Source of the DNA: Oscillospiraceae bacterium
Lineage (GTDB): Bacteria > Bacillota > Clostridia > Oscillospirales > Acutalibacteraceae
Direction of reading: 5' to 3'
Assembly (NCBI GenBank): GCA_003520555.1
Contig: DOUO01000147.1
Coordinates: 1 to 5,321, forward strand
DNA: 5,321 nt
The notes under the pieces were generated by a model that was not told the DNA's origin, made no database searches, and saw only the letters and a list, made by a program, of their open reading frames with translations. Positions 1-5,321 of the stretch are shown here, one piece after another. The stretch's first letter is position 1, and the number at the start of each line of letters is the position of its first letter. Both the position numbers and the translations under genes were made by a program.

Positions 1-31
1 AAATTTTATCATCATCCTTTGTGAATTTACA

Positions 32-60
32 TTGACATTTGCTTATTTTTAATTTATACT
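32..60 (+). promoter_or_regulatory. Sigma-A type promoter for the two-gene operon
   Basis: A perfect -35 hexamer TTGACA (32-37) is separated by 17 bp from a -10 hexamer TATACT (55-60), which differs from TATAAT at one position. The predicted transcription start is near position 67, giving a short 5' leader of about 24 nt. The surroundings are strongly AT-rich. No operator-like inverted repeat or riboswitch-like structure is visible between the promoter and the gene. It is the only convincing promoter in the window, so it probably drives both genes. Confidence 0.85.
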
Positions 61-76
61 TATTTTATATTAAAAT

Positions 77-83
77 AAGGTAG
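77..83 (+). promoter_or_regulatory. Ribosome binding site of gene 1
   Basis: AAGGTAG lies 7 bases before the ATG at 91. It is a moderate match to the Shine-Dalgarno consensus. It supports the ATG at 91 as the start, as does the typical signal peptide that follows directly. Confidence 0.6.
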
Positions 84-90
84 TGATACT

Positions 91-2562
91 ATGAAGCTGA
101 AGCATAAGCTTTTATCCGTTGTTTTGTCCGCGGTCATGCTTGCGCCGTCCGCGGTTATTTCCGCCGGAGCTCGAACCTTGGGCGGGAGCCTTGATTTCAC
201 GGACGCTAACGGCGCAAAAACCGTTGTCACCTACGAAAACGGCGCGCGCAAAACCTTTGACGGAGTTTTAAATCCGCAAAAAAGTGAAAACAGCGCGGCG
301 TTGGCAGGCGTTGCCTCATATGAAATTGAGCTCGGCGGTAAAAGCATGATGACAGTCACGCTTCACGACATAAACAGCTCAACCGGCGTCGGCGCAAAGC
401 AGTCGCCGATGAACGGATATTACGCTGTAGACATTGACAATATTGAAGGCAACAAAAGCGCCTTTGTAACGGGACTTTCCGCTTCGAACGTAGATGAATT
501 TCAGACCGCGCTGATTGAAAGCGCCGCAAAGGGCGAGGAGCTTAAGCTTGAGGACATTAACTTTATTGACGCCGAAAAACAGGGCATTGAGGATATGGAT
601 TACAACATGTGCTGGGCGGCTGCGTCCTCAAATATATTCGCCTACACCGGTTGGGCGCGGCAGGCAGGCTTTAAGGACAGCGACGACCTGTTTGAGGCGT
701 TTATTGACGCCTTTCCCGATTCCGGCGGCAATACTCAAACCGCGGCGTCATGGTTTTTTAACGGTTTGACTGATCCCCTTTTTTACGACGATCCGGATTC
801 CGCGCCCGATAACAGCAAAGGCGGATTTTTAAAGGACTACGCGTACGAAACGCTTGTAAAGGAAAACAGCTTTTTTGACGGCGTTGAAACAATGAAAGCC
901 CTTGAAAGTGATTTGAGAAACGGCAGAGGAGTTGTTCTTAACATCCGTTATGTTAAAAACGGCCGCATTATCATTATGTACGGACACGCAATTTCCTGCT
1001 GGGGATATGTTACCGACAACAATTACGCCGAAAACAAGCCCGAGCATTACAGCATGCTGATTATTTCCGATTCGGATTCGGACGAAACAGGTCAGCTTGA
1101 CAGGCGAACCGCGCCCAACAAGCTTTGCGCGCACAGCATTGTTCCGTATACCGAAAAAAAGGATATAGGCGGATACACAAAAACCTGGAGCTTCACGGGC
1201 TACGGCTCTTACGCGCTTGATTCTTACTTCTCCGTAGCTCCGTATTCCGAAAGCATGCCAAAGGAAACCTCGGCAAAAGCCACCCGTGACAAGAAAAACA
1301 CGCTTGACCTTAACGCCGCGGATATCTTTATAGGTCAGAATCCCTATCCCGACGGGCTTGAACCCTTGCCCGACGACGCGGATTTATATGCCTCGGTTTA
1401 CTTAAAAAACAGCTCGTTCGTTGACTACACGGGAAGCATTAAGGCAAAGCTTACCGTGACGGACAGGTACGGCAAAGAAATAAAAAGCCTTACCAAAACC
1501 TTTGACAGCAGAGTTTTGAATTCACAATGGGACGACACGCTGAACTCCATTAATATAGGTAAGCTTGCCGAAGGCAAATACACCGTTACGGTGACGTTAA
1601 ATCCCGACCGGGAGCTTGAGGAAGCGTATTATTACAACAACACGGTTTCAAAGGAAATTTCCGTTATAAAATCAAGCTTTGACCGCAGTGATATAAAAAT
1701 CCGCATTGACAATCCCGTACCGGGATACCAAAAGGTAAAATATGATTTTCACCTTGACGGCATAACCGAAGAACAGCTTGAATTAATTGACGGCATCGAG
1801 GTTTACTCCGTTGAAGAGCTTTCTTACGACTCAGAAGGCGAAACGCTTGAAAACGAAGTGGATTGCGATTACGACGGCGAAGGAATTATACCCGACGGCA
1901 TATATCTTTACAATAACTCCGAACTCACGCTTAAGGTTAAGCTTTACCTTAAAAAGAGCAAGCCTGTGTATATTTACAGCGACCAAATCAGCGTTGAGTA
2001 CCCGTCGGTCAGCATTACGTTCGATTATGACCTTGATTACGAACCGCCGGAGGAAATTAATATTGATGAAAATTCTACGGAATTCATTGACACCGAGCCT
2101 TTGCGTTTACTGATTAATAATACCGACGAGGAAGGCGGCGCGGTAAGCGGAAAGTTTTGTTTGTGCGCGTTAAACGAAAATGGACATAAAATTCAGATTA
2201 CAAAGCCCTCAAGCTTCACCCTTAAGCCGGGCGAAAGCAAAAGCGTTGAAATTGACCGCTTTGATATGCCGCTGCCGAAGGGCACTTACATGCTTGACGT
2301 TACGGTTGAAGGAGATTTTGTGTGGGATTTGTATGACATTCAGTCTGTTTTTATTAATTCAGGCGTCCGGGATTACCATTTTGAACAGGGCGATGTTGAC
2401 ATGAACGAAGAACTTAACATTGACGACGCTACACTGCTTCAAAAATACCTTGCTCTGCTTGATGATTTTACAGACATTCAGCTTGAGCTTGCCGACGTAA
2501 ACGACGACGGAGTTGTTAACATCGCGGATGTAAGCTGTATTCAAACAATTTTGACGTGGTAA
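91..2562 (+). CDS. Secreted dockerin-containing IdeS/Mac-like cysteine peptidase (predicted active)
   Basis: This encodes an 823-residue exported modular protein. Residues 1-27 form a Sec signal peptide: Lys-rich start, hydrophobic core, and an AGA cleavage motif after residue 27 (after Ala25 is an alternative). Residues 28-150 are a conserved N-terminal region ending near GLSASN; it may be a propeptide or accessory domain. Residues 150-385 resemble the IdeS/Mac (C66-like) papain fold. Cys174 sits in MCWAAASSN, His299 in GHAISCWGY and Asp327 in ISDSDSD, in the order and spacing of IdeS Cys94, His262 and Asp284 (alignment from memory). Gln164 or Lys163 may serve the oxyanion hole. Residues 428-526 look like a CARDB-like domain ending in the YYYNNT motif. 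Residues 530-758 are beta-rich, with no family recognised. Residues 766-823 are a dockerin with loops starting at Asp768 and Asp802. The inferred role is an extracellular endopeptidase docked on a cohesin scaffold or the cell surface. Its substrate is unknown; immunoglobulin cleavage is only a family-level possibility. It is first in a probable two-gene operon. Confidence 0.82.
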   Translation: MKLKHKLLSVVLSAVMLAPSAVISAGARTLGGSLDFTDANGAKTVVTYENGARKTFDGVLNPQKSENSAALAGVASYEIELGGKSMMTVTLHDINSSTGVGAKQSPMNGYYAVDIDNIEGNKSAFVTGLSASNVDEFQTALIESAAKGEELKLEDINFIDAEKQGIEDMDYNMCWAAASSNIFAYTGWARQAGFKDSDDLFEAFIDAFPDSGGNTQTAASWFFNGLTDPLFYDDPDSAPDNSKGGFLKDYAYETLVKENSFFDGVETMKALESDLRNGRGVVLNIRYVKNGRIIIMYGHAISCWGYVTDNNYAENKPEHYSMLIISDSDSDETGQLDRRTAPNKLCAHSIVPYTEKKDIGGYTKTWSFTGYGSYALDSYFSVAPYSESMPKETSAKATRDKKNTLDLNAADIFIGQNPYPDGLEPLPDDADLYASVYLKNSSFVDYTGSIKAKLTVTDRYGKEIKSLTKTFDSRVLNSQWDDTLNSINIGKLAEGKYTVTVTLNPDRELEEAYYYNNTVSKEISVIKSSFDRSDIKIRIDNPVPGYQKVKYDFHLDGITEEQLELIDGIEVYSVEELSYDSEGETLENEVDCDYDGEGIIPDGIYLYNNSELTLKVKLYLKKSKPVYIYSDQISVEYPSVSITFDYDLDYEPPEEINIDENSTEFIDTEPLRLLINNTDEEGGAVSGKFCLCALNENGHKIQITKPSSFTLKPGESKSVEIDRFDMPLPKGTYMLDVTVEGDFVWDLYDIQSVFINSGVRDYHFEQGDVDMNEELNIDDATLLQKYLALLDDFTDIQLELADVNDDGVVNIADVSCIQTILTW
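641..674 (+). repeat. 34-bp tract shared with gene 2 (copy A)
   Basis: Positions 641-674 match 3143-3176 in gene 2 with one mismatch (T651 against C3153). The tract encodes Tyr-Thr-Gly-Trp-Ala-Arg-Gln-Ala-Gly-Phe just after the catalytic Cys. It stands out because the surrounding DNA is far more diverged. It marks the ancestry of the tandem duplication, and possibly later gene conversion. Confidence 0.8.
2386..2559 (+). other. Dockerin module of protein 1 (residues 766-823)
   Basis: Two EF-hand-like repeats are separated by a short linker. Loop 1 (residues 768-779) has Asp768, Asp770, Asn772 and Asp779 at ligand positions 1, 3, 5 and 12, but Glu773 replaces the usual Gly at position 6. It is followed by the Ruminococcus-style helix ATLLQKYLALL. 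Loop 2 (residues 802-813) is canonical, with Asp802, Asn804, Asp806, Gly807 and Asp813. Dockerins bind cohesins on scaffoldins or cell-surface anchors. Positions 10 and 11 of the loops are Ile-Asp and Ile-Ala, unlike the Ser-Thr pair of Clostridium thermocellum type I dockerins, so the cohesin partner is probably of a different group. Confidence 0.88.
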
Positions 2563-2580
2563 AACGCTTTAACAAATACC

Positions 2581-2588
2581 AAAGGAAG
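2581..2588 (+). promoter_or_regulatory. Ribosome binding site of gene 2
   Basis: AAAGGAAG ends 7 bases before the ATG at 2596, a good Shine-Dalgarno match at good spacing. It fixes the start of gene 2. The whole intergenic gap is only 33 bp and contains no promoter hexamers or terminator hairpin, so gene 2 is probably co-transcribed with gene 1. Confidence 0.8.
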
Positions 2589-2595
2589 TGTTATT

Positions 2596-5136
2596 ATGAA
2601 AATCACCGGCAAACTCACTTCGATTTTTCTTTCAGTAATCCTTGTTTCGGGCGCGGCGTTGCCCGCGGCTTCGGCTCAAAGCGTTGCTGACAAGCCCGTG
2701 CTTGACATCGTAAGCGGCGTTCAAACCGTTGTTACCTACGCAGGCGGCAGTCAGATAACCTACAGCGGAGCCCTGAACGCCGAGAAAAGCGAGGAAAACG
2801 CTGCGGCGTCAGGCATAAAATCCTATGACATCAGATATAACGAAAAAACTCTGCTGACCGTAACGCCTTACAATCCGCGGGATAACAGCGTAGGCGCAGA
2901 GCAAACAGAGCAAAACGGATATTACTCAATTGAAATAAGCGGAGTCGATGGCTCAAAAACCGCGTTCATCACGGGGCTTTCGGCTTCAAACATTAAGGAG
3001 GTTGAGGACGCGGCAATTGAAACCGCGCTCAAGGGCAAGGCTTTTGACCTGACCTCGGTTGACTTTATTGATTCCGAGCTGAAAGCGATTAAAAATTCCG
3101 ACGAATACATGAGCTGGGCAGGCGCGTTTTCAAACGCGATGACCTACACCGGCTGGGCGCGGCAGGCAGGCTTTAACACCTGCGACGAGCTGACCGACAA
3201 CATCGCTTCGTCGTTTGATAACAAGCTGAATGTCCCGGACGGAGCCCTGTCGTGGTTCTTCAACGGCATGAACTTCCCTGAAAACGAGCTTTCCTCAATA
3301 ATCGCCTCCTCAAAAAGCGGCACAGGCAGTTTTTTGAACGACTACGCCTTTGACAGGATAATTAACGAAAGCGAGCTCTGTGACAGCACGGCAAAGGCGA
3401 AAAATCTTATAAGCGAGCTGAAAAAGGGCAACGCCGTTATACTTACAATTCTGAACGATGGCGACGATATAAACGGTTCAAATCTTCCTCCGAAGTTTAT
3501 ACAATGCATGTCCTGCTGGGGATATGTTGTCGACAACCGTTATCCCGAAACAAATCCGATGCATTACCGCAGTCTGTTTGTAACCGATCCGTATTCGGAC
3601 GTGACCGGCAGAAAAAGCCGGGATTCCGCCCCTAACAGACTCAGCACGGTAAAGCTGACGGAAGCATACAGATATTATCAGTTTTTTCCGTTTGATGACG
3701 ACTTAGACGAGCCGGACCCGGTTTACGGCACTTCGTACGCATGGAGCTTAAACAGCGAGAACAACCTGCTTTACGCGTACACCTCGATTATACCGTATTC
3801 CCCAAATCTTGAAAAGGAAACCAACGCAAAGGCAACAAGAAACAAAAACAGGGACGTTGACCTTGCGGCTGTTTCCGCCCGCGTAATGGACGGCACAAAC
3901 GACGAAGGCTTAAACGAAACCGAAGTTTTGTCAAGCGGTTCCGATTTTTATATGTCCGTGGATATCTTAAACGCTTCGGCGGCTGAATACAGCGGTACGT
4001 ACCAGATAAAAACCTCGATATTTGACGAAAGCGGCAACAGAGTTTACAGCCGCATAAAAGCGTTCAGCGGACATTTTTATCCCTACACCGGCAACCCGTC
4101 CGATAGCGAGGCTCAAAAGCTGAGCGCGCTGCCCGCGGGAAAATACACCGCCGAAATAACCTTAAATCCCGCTCAACGGATTTCGGAGGCATACTATTAC
4201 AACAACACCGTCAAAACAGAATTCACCGTAAAAGACCCGGCGCCCGAAGCGGGCAGCCTTAAGCTTAAGGCGGAAAACCTTAAACCCGGCAAGGATGGCA
4301 TAAGCTGTGATTTACGGCTTGAAGGGCTGACGGACGAAACGCGCGCTTCGATTACGGAAGCAACCCTGTACGAATTAAGAACCTATACCTATCATGACGG
4401 CGAAACGGAAACGGAAATCGATGAAAAGGAATGTAAATACGACGGTTTGATTCCTTCAGGCTGTACGCTTGAAAACCCGGCTGACTCAACGCTTATCATG
4501 CGGCTCGGATTTAAGGACAAGCCGGCGATATACGTTTACAGCGATAAAATTGACTTAAGCTTTCCTTCCGTTGAGATAATTTACGACTATTATGACGATG
4601 AGGAGTCCGAGTACAGTTTTCAGGTTGACGAAAACGCCTCGTCGCTCAAAAAGGGCGACTCGATTGATTTTGTCATTTACAACAATTCAGACGCGCCCTA
4701 CAAGAATAACATCAGCTTAAAATATTATCTTGAAGCCGAAAACATGCTCGGTGAAACAATCAGGCTGACAACGCCTGTCAAAATTACGCTGAAATACGGC
4801 GAGTCAAGAAAAATAACCGTAAAGGACTTTGCCGTGCCTCTCCCCTACGGTTATTATGATGTTTCGGTTGTGCTTGAGGGTGACTTTGTGTGGAGCGACA
4901 CCGATTTTCATCCTGTTTCCATAATATCAGGCAAAGAACAGAACAACAACTTCTGTGACGTAAATTTTGACGGCAAAACCGACATTAAGGACGCGACGCT
5001 GATTCAAAAACATCTTGCAATGCTTGAGGATTTTAATATTAACCAGCTTTTTGCCGCGGACTGCAACAAGGACTTTATTGTTGATATCACCGACGTAACC
5101 ACGGTTCAGATGAAGCTTTCCGCGTTTTCCGCGTAA
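2596..5136 (+). CDS. Secreted dockerin-containing IdeS-like pseudo-peptidase, paralog of gene 1
   Basis: This encodes an 846-residue exported paralog of protein 1 with the same module order. Residues 1-27 are a signal peptide with a clear ASA cleavage motif before Gln28. A conserved N-terminal region with GLSASN follows, then an IdeS-like domain (about 149-402), a CARDB-like domain (about 446-545, ending in YYYNNT), a beta-rich region and a dockerin (about 786-846). In an ungapped 95-residue block leading into and just past the catalytic Cys position, 50 residues match protein 1 by hand count. The catalytic Cys is Ser173 (in YMSWAGAFSN) and the catalytic His is Gln303 (in IQCMSCWGY); the aligned Asp331 is kept. 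Known IdeS Cys mutants are inactive, so this domain is inferred to be non-catalytic. A 13-residue acidic insertion lies between Asp331 and Trp383. The frame is intact over the full length, so it is a maintained gene, not a decaying pseudogene. Possible roles are substrate binding, decoy or regulation of protein 1; none is shown by the sequence. Confidence 0.8.
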   Translation: MKITGKLTSIFLSVILVSGAALPAASAQSVADKPVLDIVSGVQTVVTYAGGSQITYSGALNAEKSEENAAASGIKSYDIRYNEKTLLTVTPYNPRDNSVGAEQTEQNGYYSIEISGVDGSKTAFITGLSASNIKEVEDAAIETALKGKAFDLTSVDFIDSELKAIKNSDEYMSWAGAFSNAMTYTGWARQAGFNTCDELTDNIASSFDNKLNVPDGALSWFFNGMNFPENELSSIIASSKSGTGSFLNDYAFDRIINESELCDSTAKAKNLISELKKGNAVILTILNDGDDINGSNLPPKFIQCMSCWGYVVDNRYPETNPMHYRSLFVTDPYSDVTGRKSRDSAPNRLSTVKLTEAYRYYQFFPFDDDLDEPDPVYGTSYAWSLNSENNLLYAYTSIIPYSPNLEKETNAKATRNKNRDVDLAAVSARVMDGTNDEGLNETEVLSSGSDFYMSVDILNASAAEYSGTYQIKTSIFDESGNRVYSRIKAFSGHFYPYTGNPSDSEAQKLSALPAGKYTAEITLNPAQRISEAYYYNNTVKTEFTVKDPAPEAGSLKLKAENLKPGKDGISCDLRLEGLTDETRASITEATLYELRTYTYHDGETETEIDEKECKYDGLIPSGCTLENPADSTLIMRLGFKDKPAIYVYSDKIDLSFPSVEIIYDYYDDEESEYSFQVDENASSLKKGDSIDFVIYNNSDAPYKNNISLKYYLEAENMLGETIRLTTPVKITLKYGESRKITVKDFAVPLPYGYYDVSVVLEGDFVWSDTDFHPVSIISGKEQNNNFCDVNFDGKTDIKDATLIQKHLAMLEDFNINQLFAADCNKDFIVDITDVTTVQMKLSAFSA
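3143..3176 (+). repeat. 34-bp tract shared with gene 1 (copy B)
   Basis: This is the partner of 641-674, with 33 of 34 bases identical. It lies 28 bases downstream of the Ser173 codon, which replaces the catalytic Cys codon. A second shared stretch of 18 identical bases is 994-1011 against 3511-3528, just after the lost His codon. Confidence 0.8.
4951..5133 (+). other. Dockerin module of protein 2 (residues 786-846)
   Basis: Loop 1 (residues 788-799) is canonical, with Asp788, Asn790, Asp792, Gly793 and Asp799, followed by the helix ATLIQKHLAML. Loop 2 (residues 822-833) keeps Asp822, Asn824, Asp826 and Asp833, but Phe827 replaces the position-6 Gly. Two cysteines, Cys787 just before loop 1 and Cys823 at position 2 of loop 2, occur at equivalent edges of the two loops and are absent at those places in protein 1. 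Loop positions 10-11 are Ile-Lys and Ile-Thr. Confidence 0.87.
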
Positions 5137-5153
5137 TCGAGCAAAAATTAAAT

Positions 5154-5230
5154 TAACAGCTAAGTCGGGCAGACAGGTGTGTGTTTTATTTATACTCTGT
5201 CTGCCCGATTTTTATTATTTTGAGCTGTTA
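5154..5230. repeat. 8-bp inverted repeat flanking the terminator
   Basis: TAACAGCT at 5154-5161 is the exact reverse complement of AGCTGTTA at 5223-5230. The pair encloses the terminator stem and its U-tract, so the transcript could form a longer nested hairpin. It may be an extension of the terminator, a bidirectional processing structure, or chance. Confidence 0.5.
5165..5213 (+). terminator. Intrinsic (Rho-independent) terminator of the operon
   Basis: A perfect 12-bp inverted repeat pairs 5165-5176 (TCGGGCAGACAG) with 5197-5208 (CTGTCTGCCCGA). The 20-nt loop is AT-rich toward its 3' side. The 3' arm is followed by TTTTT and then ATTATTTT, a classical U-tract. It begins 28 bp after the stop codon of gene 2 and fits termination of the two-gene transcript. 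Confidence 0.9.
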
Positions 5231-5265
5231 TCCTAAACATTTGATTTCCGAGCGCACTTTTTCAT

Positions 5266-5303
5266 TTCAATCCCACTTATTAAATTCAATCCCACCTATT
5301 AAT
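5266..5303. repeat. Two tandem 19-bp direct repeats
   Basis: The unit TTCAATCCCAC-T/C-TATTAA-A/T occurs at 5266-5284 and 5285-5303, differing at two positions. A third partial start, TTCAA, follows at 5304-5308. There is no spacer between units. The last bases of the window (5317-5321, GAGGA) could be a Shine-Dalgarno sequence for a gene just outside. The repeats could be protein-binding sites in that gene's upstream region, or transposase-binding repeats at the end of an insertion sequence. Confidence 0.7.
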
Positions 5304-5321
5304 TTCAAACGTCAACGAGGA

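Noticed and set aside
829..1134. Antisense open reading frame of 101 codons inside gene 1
   Set aside because: It lies opposite a well-supported coding region, has no good ribosome binding site or recognisable domain, and is explained by the codon use of the sense gene.
1154..1160. A7 run as a possible programmed frameshift or phase-variation tract in gene 1
   Set aside because: The frame is intact across it, and the downstream protein aligns with the paralog. A single short A-run in a moderately AT-rich gene is not evidence of slippage.
1787..2113. Same-strand alternative-frame reading frame of 108 codons inside gene 1
   Set aside because: Its composition is that of a frame-shifted shadow, it has no recognisable domain, and the overlapping frame encodes a continuous protein with a paralog next door.
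2563..2595. A separate promoter or terminator between the two genes
   Set aside because: The 33-bp gap has no -35/-10 pair and no hairpin with a U-tract, only a ribosome binding site.
4256..4271. Perfect 16-bp palindrome GCCTTAAGCTTAAGGC within gene 2
   Set aside because: It encodes alternating Leu-Lys with codons CTT and AAG, which are reverse complements of each other. The similar near-palindrome around 1931-1952 in gene 1 has the same cause. No regulatory role is indicated.
5266..5308. Possible CRISPR repeats
   Set aside because: The 19-bp units adjoin with no spacers, are shorter than usual CRISPR repeats, and only two full copies are present.

Overview
The window holds two large, adjacent, same-strand genes and little else. 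They encode secreted, modular, dockerin-bearing proteins of 823 and 846 residues that are clearly paralogous along their whole length. Each has a Sec signal peptide, a conserved N-terminal region, a papain-fold domain resembling the IdeS/Mac cysteine peptidases (MEROPS C66-like), a CARDB-like beta domain, a further beta-rich region and a C-terminal dockerin with two calcium-binding repeats. The dockerin style (DATLIQKxLA type), moderate GC content, AT-rich intergenic DNA and a consensus sigma-A promoter suggest an anaerobic gut or rumen Bacillota of the Ruminococcus/Oscillospiraceae kind. This taxonomic reading is an inference.

Layout: 1-90 is an AT-rich leader with a near-perfect sigma-A promoter (TTGACA, 17 bp, TATACT). 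Gene 1 occupies 91-2562. A 33-bp gap with a good ribosome binding site and no visible terminator leads to gene 2 (2596-5136), so the two are probably one transcript. A strong intrinsic terminator (12-bp perfect stem plus U-tract) lies at 5165-5213, itself flanked by an 8-bp inverted repeat. The last 90 bases carry two tandem 19-bp repeats and end in a possible ribosome binding site for a gene beyond the window.

The most notable point is the comparison of the paralogs. Protein 1 keeps a plausible Cys174/His299/Asp327 triad in IdeS-like contexts. In protein 2 the aligned Cys and His are Ser173 and Gln303, while the surrounding residues and the aligned Asp331 are conserved. The operon therefore looks like a tandem pair of one competent peptidase and one predicted pseudo-peptidase, both exported and both carrying dockerins that could dock on a cohesin-bearing scaffold. 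The dead copy might bind substrate, act as a decoy or regulate its partner. The substrate cannot be read from the sequence.
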